Origin: Acidobacteriota bacterium
GTDB taxonomy: Bacteria > Acidobacteriota > Vicinamibacteria > Vicinamibacterales > SCN-69-37
Reading direction: 5' to 3'
DNA: 36,653 bases
Assembly (NCBI GenBank): GCA_009694745.1
Contig: SHUF01000025.1
Span: forward strand, 1-36,653
Below the pieces are notes generated by a model that made no database searches, was not told the origin of the DNA, and saw only the letters and a program-made list of their open reading frames with translations. Of this stretch, positions 8,687 through 16,469 are shown in pieces. Positions within the stretch are counted from its first letter, which is position 1, and the number at the start of each line of letters is the position of its first letter. The position numbers were made by a program, and so were the translations under genes.

Positions 8687-11458
8687 CTACTCCCGGTCCA
8701 TGAATTTTTTCCACGCGGCCACCTGGTCGGCAGCGGGGCCGCCGGCCTTTTCGTACAGGGCCGCGTAGTGGGTGAAGCGATCGCGGTCGGCAGCGACTGA
8801 CTCGACCGTGGCATTCAGGGAGCGTGTTTCGAACAACATTCGCAAGACGAGGAGCACACGTTCGTGGTCGTCGGGATGGCGCTCCACGAACGGGCCCAGA
8901 GTCCGTACCGCTTCGGCCGGCTGGCCTGAGAGCGCTTGCGCAGTGCCGAGGCGCACGAGAAAGTCGTCGCTCTGGGGCCACAGGCGCGCGGCGTCGGCCA
9001 GTACCTCAAGCGCAAGCCGAACATCGCGCGCCCGCAGGAGCGCGTCGATCAGCGTTGTGTAGATCCACGGCGCGCGGGCGTCCGCGATGAGGCCGCCGCG
9101 CCAGGCGATGGCAGCCTCCCGATCGCGGCCGGCGGCGGCGTAACAGGCGCCCAGGTAGTACGCGGCCGGCAGGAAGTCGGGCGCCGCGGCGAGTGACGCG
9201 GCAAAGTCCTGCGACGCGTGGTCGAGTTCGCCGCGCGCCAGCGCCGCCAGTCCCGTGAAGAACGGTGCGGCATAGTGTGTGAGGCCTGCACGCTCGACGA
9301 CGGCCTGCGCGGCATTAAAGCGGCCGGCGCGTGAGAGGCCAAGCGCGGGCACGAGCGCCTCGGGCAAGGGGGGAAGGCCGGCGGGTTGCAGCCGATCGAG
9401 GAAGAACCCGACGGCCGGGCGCGAGAGGACCTCCGCGCGGTTGAAGGCGTCGATGCGCGCCGCAAACGTCGCGACGGGCGGAGAAGGCGAGGAGGGTCGT
9501 GTGTTGCCCCGGGCGAGTGTGAAGGGCCGCACGACGGTGCCGATCGGCCGCCCACCCGAGGCGAGCACGAGGCGCGCGACGTACTCCCCATCGGGCAGCA
9601 GCGCCACCGGCACGCCGGCCTCGACCGTCCGCTGTCCCTGGATCTCTGAGCCGATGAGGCGCATAGGCGCGCTCTCGAGAGCGCGGCCTGCCTCATCGCG
9701 CGCCACTTCGAGCGTGACGGATGCGTTCTGCAACTGCGGCTCGGCTGCCGAATACAGTTCTGCGTAGGCGACCAGCGTGTTGGTGGTCACACGCCCGTTT
9801 ACGACCGGCGACACCACTCGACCGGCCGCCGGGGGTTCGGCCAGGATCACGTCACTGAGCCGGAGTTGGCCCACCGATGTGACGCGTGCCTCGAAGCCGT
9901 GTTCCACCGTTGCCCGACGACCCTCGTCATCAACGGCAGCGACGGTGAGGCTGTACACGCCTGGGTCGAGCAGGATCGCGCCGGCAAACGTCTGGGGTTG
10001 GCCGGCGGCGGCCGGCGTGGAGAGGGTGAGCCGTTCTTCGTCCTGGATGGAGACGACGCGTCCGGTGGTATCGGTCACGAACCAGGCGAGCGAGAAGTCG
10101 CCTTCACGGTTAAACGCGCGGTCCAGCGTCACGGCCACGAGTACCTTGACGCGACCCGTCGCGACGTCCTGATAGTGATACGTCGTGGCGTTCATGGTGA
10201 AGTCGGTGAGTCCAAGCGGCGACTTGAGCGCCTCAACCAGGTGATCCGCTCTGGTGCGGGGCCGTTCGGCCTCAACGGAAAATTCGCGCCGCGCGCGCAG
10301 GCGCACGTCCTTGCGCCCCGTCTTCACCTCGATGCGGTGCGGGCGGCCGTCCCGGTCACCGGGCAGTGGCGCGAAGCTCAGCAGGTAGTAGCCCGACAGT
10401 TCGAGATCGAGGCGCGAGAACACCGCCCCGGCATTGACCGCGATAGGGAAGACACTGCCGCGGGCCTCGCCGACAAGCCGGTCAAGGCCATCCTTCATCA
10501 AGTCGCGGTCGGCTCCGCGCGTGGGGGAGATCCGGGCACTCCCGGCATCAAACACGTCGTTGCTGAGACGCAGCGCGTACAGCGTCGCTTGTGCCCGGGC
10601 CGCCTGAGGGCCCACCCACGCCACTTCACTTCCTGCGTCGCGGTCCAGGACCACGCCTTCGGTGACCATGACCACCGTCTTCGAATCCGGCGTCGCGGCC
10701 AGATGGTCGAACAGGCCGCGGAGTGACGTCAGACTGCGCGTGGTGCGGGCCCGCGTGGCTGAGAAGACCTGGCGCGCCTCGGCTTCAACCATGCGCCGGC
10801 AGGTGGTCAGCGATGCCGTGGTGTTCTCGCCGGCGCACTCCCGCTCAAACACGGCCTCAAGCAATGAGCCAGGCACGACGCCGGTCGGGGAGTCGACGCT
10901 CGGCGGACGGTCCAGAATTTCGTACGCTTCCGCGATCCCGACCCGTGATGACGAGTCCGAGTCGAGCGTCTGGCCCGAGGCCCGCTCGAGCAGGCGCAGT
11001 ACCAATGCATGGTTACTGGTGAATCCGGTGACCGGGCCGGTGCCTGGGATGAGGTACAGCGCGATGCGATCCGCCGAGTCGAGACGCCGGACGAAGTCGG
11101 CCGCGGCTGCGAACGCCGCTTTGGCGCCGCCCCGCGTGATGTGGGCCTCGTCGATGACGAGCGCGATCAGCCGGCCGGGCCGCTGCCCGGCGTTGGTGCT
11201 GAAGGTGACGCGGTCGGGCGGTGCGTCGCCGAGACGCTCGGTGGAGATGTAGCTGGCCGAGGCCACCGCCCGCGGTTTGCCGTCCACTGTGAGCGTGAAG
11301 TCGGCGGCCGTCAGGTCGTTCACGGGCCGGCCATTCCGGTCCACCACCCTGACATCCACCGGCACCAGATCCACCCCAGTCTTGAAGGTGGTGGTAGCCT
11401 GCTGGGCCATCAGGCCCGCCGACGCCGCCAGACAGCACGCAATGATTGATGGGCGCAT
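8687..11458 (-). CDS. secreted VWFA-related acidobacterial protein with C-terminal TPR repeats
   Basis: A 923-residue protein starting at ATG 11458 (MRPSIIACCLAASAGLMAQQ). The short hydrophobic N-terminus ends in A-Q-Q, a signal peptide in the style of its neighbours. Then comes TGVDLVPVDVRVVDRNGRPV, which opens proteins carrying the VWFA-related domain described from Acidobacteria (TIGR03436 type). The VWA-like fold covers about residues 20-330. Its metal site is degenerate, with LIALVIDEAH in place of a clean D-x-S-x-S. The middle third is beta-rich and follows a motif resembling surface proteins (VVSIQDEERLTLSTP). From about residue 700 there are TPR-like helices (AAYYLGACYAAAGRDREAAIAWRGG region). 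The gene is divergent from the TonB-dependent receptor at 11623. The role is unknown; surface or periplasmic protein binding is plausible. The Arg/Ala-rich opposite strand has long empty frames that are shadows. Confidence 0.88.
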   Translation of the reverse strand: MRPSIIACCLAASAGLMAQQATTTFKTGVDLVPVDVRVVDRNGRPVNDLTAADFTLTVDGKPRAVASASYISTERLGDAPPDRVTFSTNAGQRPGRLIALVIDEAHITRGGAKAAFAAAADFVRRLDSADRIALYLIPGTGPVTGFTSNHALVLRLLERASGQTLDSDSSSRVGIAEAYEILDRPPSVDSPTGVVPGSLLEAVFERECAGENTTASLTTCRRMVEAEARQVFSATRARTTRSLTSLRGLFDHLAATPDSKTVVMVTEGVVLDRDAGSEVAWVGPQAARAQATLYALRLSNDVFDAGSARISPTRGADRDLMKDGLDRLVGEARGSVFPIAVNAGAVFSRLDLELSGYYLLSFAPLPGDRDGRPHRIEVKTGRKDVRLRARREFSVEAERPRTRADHLVEALKSPLGLTDFTMNATTYHYQDVATGRVKVLVAVTLDRAFNREGDFSLAWFVTDTTGRVVSIQDEERLTLSTPAAAGQPQTFAGAILLDPGVYSLTVAAVDDEGRRATVEHGFEARVTSVGQLRLSDVILAEPPAAGRVVSPVVNGRVTTNTLVAYAELYSAAEPQLQNASVTLEVARDEAGRALESAPMRLIGSEIQGQRTVEAGVPVALLPDGEYVARLVLASGGRPIGTVVRPFTLARGNTRPSSPSPPVATFAARIDAFNRAEVLSRPAVGFFLDRLQPAGLPPLPEALVPALGLSRAGRFNAAQAVVERAGLTHYAAPFFTGLAALARGELDHASQDFAASLAAAPDFLPAAYYLGACYAAAGRDREAAIAWRGGLIADARAPWIYTTLIDALLRARDVRLALEVLADAARLWPQSDDFLVRLGTAQALSGQPAEAVRTLGPFVERHPDDHERVLLVLRMLFETRSLNATVESVAADRDRFTHYAALYEKAGGPAADQVAAWKKFMDRE

Positions 11459-11622
11459 CTCAGGATTTTCCGCCAAAAGCCAATTTGGGGCGAAATACGT
11501 TTTTATGCTTTCCAGAGCACAGTCTGATGACGCGGGTGTAACATTCCACAGCCACGTGGGCGGCATTTTCGTCCCTGTGTCCTGTTATTCGTCCCACGAG
11601 GCATTTGAGGAGGACTGCACAT
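11459..11622. promoter_or_regulatory. divergent intergenic region with RBS of the first TonB-dependent receptor
   Basis: This gap of 164 bp must hold promoters for the VWA gene (leftward) and the receptor (rightward). It is AT-richer than its surroundings near 11470-11515, where CCAATTTGGGG and a T-rich stretch stand out, but I cannot fix -35/-10 boxes. GAGGAGG at 11607-11613, nine bases before ATG 11623, is a near-perfect ribosome binding site and decides the receptor start over an in-frame TTG at 11605. Confidence 0.5.
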
Positions 11623-14600
11623 ATGCGTAAGGCATCACTTGTAGGAGTGCTGTTGGCGTTTGCCCTGGCATGGACAGCGCCCGTAGCGGCTCAGGAGTTG
11701 AGAGGATCGATCGAAGGCACAGTCAAAGACACGTCTGGCGGCGTACTGCCGGGCGTCACTGTCGAGGCGAAACACCTGGCCACGAACAGCACACAGATGG
11801 CGGTCACCGACGCAAGCGGCATGTACCGTTTCCCGTCGCTGATCACCGGCAAATATGTGGTCACGGCCACCTTGTCGGGTTTCAACTCTTCCAAGATGGA
11901 AAACGTTGAGATCAACCTGGGCCTGCACCTGAAAATTGATCTGGCCATGTCGATCTCCGGCGTGGCCGAGACGGTCCAGGTGACGGGCGAATCCCCGATC
12001 GTGGACGTCAAGCAGAACTCCGTGACCGCGACGATTTCGAAGGACATCATCGCGCTGCTCCCGACTGGCCGCAATTTTCTTGATGCGATCACCGGTGTGG
12101 CCGGCACGGGCATCGAGACCCGAGGCGGCGGCCTGATGATTGACGGCGCTGGCGCGTCGGAAGTGCGTTACATGGTGGACGGGCTCGATACGACGAACCT
12201 GCGCAGCGGCGTGGCGGCAGTCGGCGTCATCACCGACTTCATCGAACAGATTCAGGTCAAGCAGTCCGGCTACAACGCGGAATTCCGTGCGGCGACGGGC
12301 GGCGTGGTGTCGGCCATCACCAAGAGCGGCACCAACGTGTATCACGGCACGGTCGGCGGCTACTTGAGCGGACGCCGCCTGCGGCGCCTAGCCGGGGATC
12401 CTCGCCCGACGCTCCGGCTCATGCCGAGCGATCTTACCAAGGCCGAGTATTTCCTCCCGCCGCGGTTGAATGAATCCCAACGGCTCGAGCAGGTCTACGA
12501 CATCGGCGGCCCAATCTTCCGCAACAAGACCTGGTTCTGGTTTGGGTATAACGATGTGGTCAACAACACCAACCGCACTGTGACTTGGCTCAATAACCGC
12601 GGGTTCGAGCCGACACAATCGTTCAATTCGAAGTCGACGAGCAAGACGTTTCAGTACAACCTGACCCACCAGTTGACGAATTCGATGCGCGTGCGTTTGA
12701 CGGGCGCCAACACGCCCACCACCGGGGGCCTCACATTGCCGGCGATCGACTCGACCAACGGCACGAGTGCGTCCAACGCGACGAGCTTCAACCCCCGCCC
12801 GACGATCTATTCCAAGTCGTTCAATAACTCGTACACGGCCTCGTTTGACTGGGTGGCCAACAACCGGCTGTACGCCAACCTCACGGGCGGCTACCTGGGT
12901 TATGGCAGCGGTTCGGCCGGCGGCGACTACTTCCGCGGCACCGGCCGGTCGTTCGGCACCACCAATGTCAACCTGCTCGACGTCCCCGCCTCGCTGCAGC
13001 AGCTCAGTGGGTTCAGTGAGAATCCGTCGAACAGCTTCACCAAGTACGACAACTACAGTCGCTTCACCCTGAACTCGGACCTCACGATGTTCCGCGACTG
13101 GAAGGGTGAACATGCCTTTAAGTTCGGCGTCCAACTCGAGCGCATCTCCAACCAGGTCAGCTCGGGCGCGCAGCACCCGAACATCTCGTTCAGCTGGAAC
13201 AGCTCGCGTGCGACGCTGTCGAACACGTTGGTACGGGGCACATACGGCTACTACACCGTGTCGCGTATCTACACCGATGGCGACATCAAGTCGAACAACC
13301 TCGGGTTCTTCCTGCAGGACCAGTGGACCGTCAACGGCAAGATGACCATCAACTACGGCGTGCGGGCCGAGCATACGGCCATTCCGTCCTACCAGCCCCA
13401 GAACCCCGGCATCACGTTCGGGTGGGGAGACAAGATCGCGCCGCGGCTTGGCTTCGCCTACGACGTCAACGGCGACAGCAAGTGGAAGGTGTACGGATCG
13501 TGGGGCACCTTCTACGACATCGAGAAGCTCGACATGCCGCGCGGCGCCTGGGGCGCCGACCGGTGGATCAGCTACTACTGGACGCTCGACGACTTCAACT
13601 GGAACACCATCGATTGTGACGGAACGCCCAGCAGCGGCTGCCGCGGCACGTTCATCGAGCAGGTGGACTTCAGGCACGTTTCGAACGACCCCAAGGACAA
13701 CCTGGTCGATCCAAACCTCAAGCCGGTCAAGACCCAGGAGCTTACGTTCGGCGTGGACCACGAACTGGGCCGCCTGATGTCGGTGGGCGTCCGCTACGCG
13801 CACAAGTGGCTGAACGAGACGATCGAAGACGTCGGCGTGCAGGTGCCAGGCGTCGGCGAGGTGTACTACATCGCCAACCCCGGCACAGGATTCGGCGAAT
13901 ACCCCCTAGGCACGGCCTTCCCGGCCACGCCCCGGCCGCAGCGTAAGTACGACGGCGTGGACTTCTCGTTCAAACGGCGTCTGGCGAACAACTGGTTCCT
14001 CAACGCCAACGTGTTGGTCAGCCGCACGTACGGCAACTACGCCGGCCTGACCAACTCGGATGAGAACGGCCGCAACAGCCCGAACGTCAACCGCTCGTTC
14101 GACGGCCTCTACATGGCGTTCAACCAGACGGGCCAGGCGAACTACGGCCGTCTGCAGAGCGACCGCCCGGTGCAGTTCAAGGCGCAGGGCGCATACGTCA
14201 TGCCGTGGGGCACGCAGATGGGCGTGAACTTCGTCGCGTTCTCGGGCCTCCTCAGCACCACGTCGGTCACCTACAAGGGTGTGCCGGTGTTTGTGTATAG
14301 CCGCGGTGACCTCGGACGGTCGCCGGTGTACACACAGACCGACCTGAACTTCACGCAGAGCTTCACCCTTCCGCGCAACATGCGGTTGAACGTGCAGTTC
14401 AACATCGACAACCTGTTTGACCAGATGACCGAGACGACCAAGGCTGCGGCGCAGTTTCGCGATGCGCTGGTGCTGACCAATGACACGGCATTTTTTGCCG
14501 GGTTCAACACGGTTTCGCAGATGGCCACCCAGGGCACGTCGGGCCGTCCGAATGCCACCTACAACCAGGCGTCAGGCTTCCAGGGTGCGCGGTCGGCGCG

Positions 14601-14625
14601 TTTCTCGCTCAAGCTGACGTTCTAG
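11623..14625 (+). CDS. TonB-dependent receptor with carboxypeptidase-regulatory-like domain (Oar-like)
   Basis: A 1000-residue outer-membrane protein. A signal peptide (MRKASLVGVLLAFALAW..) is probably cut after PVAAQ. Residues ~26-110 are a carboxypeptidase-regulatory-like beta-sandwich (GSIEGTVKDTSGGVLPGVTV, then GMYRFPSL and GKYVVTATLSGF). About residues 115-235 form the plug (VQVTGESPIVDVKQ, MVDGLDTTNLRSG, ATGGVVSAITKSGTN), and the rest is the 22-strand-type barrel ending in FSLKLTF with a terminal Phe. This is the Oar-like/SusC-like layout abundant in Acidobacteria. It takes up large ligands, energised by TonB-ExbBD located elsewhere. No SusD partner is adjacent, so the ligand is open (oligopeptide, glycan or siderophore). 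The start is fixed by GAGGAGG nine bases upstream. A strong terminator follows. Confidence 0.93.
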   Translation: MRKASLVGVLLAFALAWTAPVAAQELRGSIEGTVKDTSGGVLPGVTVEAKHLATNSTQMAVTDASGMYRFPSLITGKYVVTATLSGFNSSKMENVEINLGLHLKIDLAMSISGVAETVQVTGESPIVDVKQNSVTATISKDIIALLPTGRNFLDAITGVAGTGIETRGGGLMIDGAGASEVRYMVDGLDTTNLRSGVAAVGVITDFIEQIQVKQSGYNAEFRAATGGVVSAITKSGTNVYHGTVGGYLSGRRLRRLAGDPRPTLRLMPSDLTKAEYFLPPRLNESQRLEQVYDIGGPIFRNKTWFWFGYNDVVNNTNRTVTWLNNRGFEPTQSFNSKSTSKTFQYNLTHQLTNSMRVRLTGANTPTTGGLTLPAIDSTNGTSASNATSFNPRPTIYSKSFNNSYTASFDWVANNRLYANLTGGYLGYGSGSAGGDYFRGTGRSFGTTNVNLLDVPASLQQLSGFSENPSNSFTKYDNYSRFTLNSDLTMFRDWKGEHAFKFGVQLERISNQVSSGAQHPNISFSWNSSRATLSNTLVRGTYGYYTVSRIYTDGDIKSNNLGFFLQDQWTVNGKMTINYGVRAEHTAIPSYQPQNPGITFGWGDKIAPRLGFAYDVNGDSKWKVYGSWGTFYDIEKLDMPRGAWGADRWISYYWTLDDFNWNTIDCDGTPSSGCRGTFIEQVDFRHVSNDPKDNLVDPNLKPVKTQELTFGVDHELGRLMSVGVRYAHKWLNETIEDVGVQVPGVGEVYYIANPGTGFGEYPLGTAFPATPRPQRKYDGVDFSFKRRLANNWFLNANVLVSRTYGNYAGLTNSDENGRNSPNVNRSFDGLYMAFNQTGQANYGRLQSDRPVQFKAQGAYVMPWGTQMGVNFVAFSGLLSTTSVTYKGVPVFVYSRGDLGRSPVYTQTDLNFTQSFTLPRNMRLNVQFNIDNLFDQMTETTKAAAQFRDALVLTNDTAFFAGFNTVSQMATQGTSGRPNATYNQASGFQGARSARFSLKLTF

Positions 14626-14648
14626 GAACGAGCGCGCACGTATCTGAA

Positions 14649-14682
14649 CGAGTGGTGGGCTTGCCCACCACTCGTTTTTTTT
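14649..14682 (+). terminator. Rho-independent terminator of the TonB-dependent receptor
   Basis: A perfect 12-bp stem, CGAGTGGTGGGC (14649-14660) with GCCCACCACTCG (14663-14674), has a 2-nt TT spacer, so a few inner bases will open to form the loop, and is followed by eight T (14675-14682). It begins 23 bp after the receptor stop codon. Confidence 0.93.
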
Positions 14683-14710
14683 GTACGTGGCCAGCGTCTA
14701 TACTCCGAAG

Positions 14711-15295
14711 ATGGTCAAATTTGTCGCGATCGGCGTGTTTGCGGTCGCCGTGGCTTGGCTCCCGCCGCCTGACGTCACCACCGCGTTTTCCTGCGCCACC
14801 GACCTTGGCGTCGGACTCAAGAGCCGCAGGAAGTTCTGCGATGTGGTGATCAGCACGAGCGCAAAGGACGGCGTCATGATGACCGTCCCGCCGCACACGG
14901 GCACCACCACCCTGATGTTCGATCTGCACAACCGGTACACGCCGCCTCCGGCCGGCGCCGCCGGTCCCCAGATGTACGCCAAACACACAGCCGTGGTGGC
15001 CGTGTTGGATCAGGCCGGCACCGAGATTTCGAAGGCGGCCGTGTCGCGAGAGTTGCGGACAGACGTCGATATTTTCGACCGCGTGGCAGGCGGCATCGGC
15101 CCCGGGGGCGCGATCGCCGTGGTGCCGGGGCGTGCCGAGGCGATCACGCTGCAACTGGCCGATTCGGTGACCGCCATTGCGGTGGTCGGTGTCAGTCTGG
15201 AAGTCACGTCGCTCGGCGAGCAGGGTGTGTTCAAGTCGTCGGGCCGTCCTGTGGCCGTTGGGAGTAATTTCCGCATTGAGTACAACCGCAAGTAA
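14711..15295 (+). CDS. exported protein of unknown function
   Basis: A 194-residue protein from ATG 14711 (MVKFVAIGVFAVAVAW). An in-frame TTG at 14681 lies inside the T-run of the preceding terminator and is unlikely to be used. Residues 3-16 are hydrophobic and look like a signal peptide or N-terminal anchor. The remainder is strand-rich, with SRRKFCDVVIS, a Pro/Thr-rich turn (TVPPHTGTTT), RYTPPPAG and several Val/Ile strands, suggesting a small beta-sandwich. Two Cys occur early (FSCATD and KFCDVV) and might form a disulphide. I recognise no family. The final 20 bp overlap the likely TTG start of ypdA, so the pair is probably co-transcribed. No ribosome binding site stands out at 14711, and the start is uncertain. 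Confidence 0.7.
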   Translation: MVKFVAIGVFAVAVAWLPPPDVTTAFSCATDLGVGLKSRRKFCDVVISTSAKDGVMMTVPPHTGTTTLMFDLHNRYTPPPAGAAGPQMYAKHTAVVAVLDQAGTEISKAAVSRELRTDVDIFDRVAGGIGPGGAIAVVPGRAEAITLQLADSVTAIAVVGVSLEVTSLGEQGVFKSSGRPVAVGSNFRIEYNRK

Positions 15296-16295
15296 CGTCC
15301 TCGACCTCATCATCATCGGTGCCGGCCCGGCGGGCCTGGCGGCCGCCATCGCCGCAGGGCAGAGGGGCCTCACGCACGTCGTGCTCGAAAAGGGCGCGCT
15401 GGTCAACTCGCTGGTGCACTACCCGCCAGCCATGGTGTTTTTCACCACACCTGAACTGATGGAGATCGGCGGGCTCCCGTTTGTGAGTCCGCACGAAAAG
15501 CCCACGCGGCAGGAAGCGCTGCGGTATTACCGTCGCGTGACCGACACCTACAAACTCGATGTGCGTTTCGAGGAGCCCGTCACGAGACTGACGCGCGACG
15601 CCGACGGCGTGTTTGCCGTGACTTCTCACAGCCGCCACGGCGGCGCCCTGGTGCGTCGGGCGCGGTTCGTCGTGCTGGCGACCGGCGCGTACGACATCCC
15701 AAATCCACTGGGGGTGCCTGGTGAAAACCTTGCGCACGTCTCGCACTTTTTTCGCGAGCCGCACACGGGATTTCGCCGAGAAGTGGTCGTGGTGGGCGGT
15801 AAGAACTCAGCCGCCGAAGCGGCTCTCGAGTTGTACCGCGCCGGCGCTCGCGTCACGATTGTCCATCGTGAAGAAGGCATGGGCGACTCGATCAAATACT
15901 GGGTCAAGCCCGACATCGACAATCGCATCAAGAAAGGCTCCATCCGCGCACACTTCTCGTCGTCTGTGGTTGAGATCACATCCGAGCACGTCGTCGTGTC
16001 GGGGCCGTCAGGTCGCCAGCAGATCCCGGCGGATCAGGTGTACCTGATGACCGGCTACCGCGCGGACACCACGTTACTGCGGTCAGTTGGCGCGGCCGTA
16101 GACGACCCGATCCACGCGCCCGTGTACGACGAAGCGACGTTCGAGACCACTGTGCCGAATCTCTTCGTGATCGGCGCCTGCGTCGCCGGAAAACAAAGCG
16201 GCAAGATCTTCATCGAGAACGGACGATTTCATGGAGAGGCCGTGGTCGCGACGATCTCGGAGCGCGTCAGGGCCGAGAAAGAAATTGAGGATTGA
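15276..16295 (+). CDS. ypdA: YpdA-family bacillithiol-system FAD/NAD(P) oxidoreductase
   Basis: A 339-residue flavoprotein of the YpdA family, described as reducing bacillithiol disulphide with NADPH. The FAD motif DLIIIGAGPAGLAAAIAAGQ opens the protein. It is followed by the region that marks the family, LVNSLVHYPPAMVFFTTPELMEIGGLPF, and KPTRQEALRYYRRV. A second Rossmann motif VVVVGGKNSAAEAALEL binds NAD(P)H, and FVIGACVAGKQSGKIFIENGR closes the FAD site. There is no CxxC redox pair, as expected for YpdA. The Rossmann fold starts so close to the upstream stop that no ATG is available. TTG 15276 with GGGAG at 15260-15264 is the best start and overlaps the previous gene by 20 bp. The last codons (E-I-E-D-stop) lie inside the left arm of the repeat at 16281, so the C-terminus may be repeat-derived. 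Confidence 0.87.
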   Translation: MSTTASNVLDLIIIGAGPAGLAAAIAAGQRGLTHVVLEKGALVNSLVHYPPAMVFFTTPELMEIGGLPFVSPHEKPTRQEALRYYRRVTDTYKLDVRFEEPVTRLTRDADGVFAVTSHSRHGGALVRRARFVVLATGAYDIPNPLGVPGENLAHVSHFFREPHTGFRREVVVVGGKNSAAEAALELYRAGARVTIVHREEGMGDSIKYWVKPDIDNRIKKGSIRAHFSSSVVEITSEHVVVSGPSGRQQIPADQVYLMTGYRADTTLLRSVGAAVDDPIHAPVYDEATFETTVPNLFVIGACVAGKQSGKIFIENGRFHGEAVVATISERVRAEKEIED

Positions 16296-16440
16296 GCGAT
16301 TGAGGATCGGGATGGGATGGATTGCTGATCTGGGATTGAAAATGGGAATTGTCGGATGGCCTGATGGTGGGATAGCTAATCGCTGATGGTCCATCCCGCA
16401 ATCCGCCATCCCGATCCTCAATCGCTCAACCCTCAATTTC
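16281..16440. repeat. inverted-repeat element, copy A (35-bp arms)
   Basis: The left arm 16281-16315 (core GATTGAGGATCGGGATGG) and right arm 16406-16440 (core CCATCCCGATCCTCAATC) are complementary at 34 of 35 positions, enclosing about 90 bp. The left arm overlaps the last codons of ypdA. Beyond the right arm (16441-16490), TTATTGAGA-type words continue into the 3' end of the convergent S9 peptidase gene. The centre (GGATTGCTGATCT.., AATGGGAATTGTCG) recurs in reversed orientation at 21959-22018, defining a two-copy family in this window. There is no coding capacity. Confidence 0.88.
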
Positions 16441-16469
16441 TCAATGTTATTGAGATGTCATTGGGGGTG

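Noticed and set aside
8687-11458. An intact MIDAS-type metal site in the VWA protein
   Set aside because: The expected D-x-S-x-S is replaced by DEAHI, so metal binding like that of the VWA protein at 22072 is not supported.
12388-13803. A 471-codon open frame antisense to the first TonB-dependent receptor
   Set aside because: High-GC coding DNA gives long open antisense frames. The product is Arg/Val/His-rich with no motif and no ribosome binding site, and the plus-strand receptor is certain.
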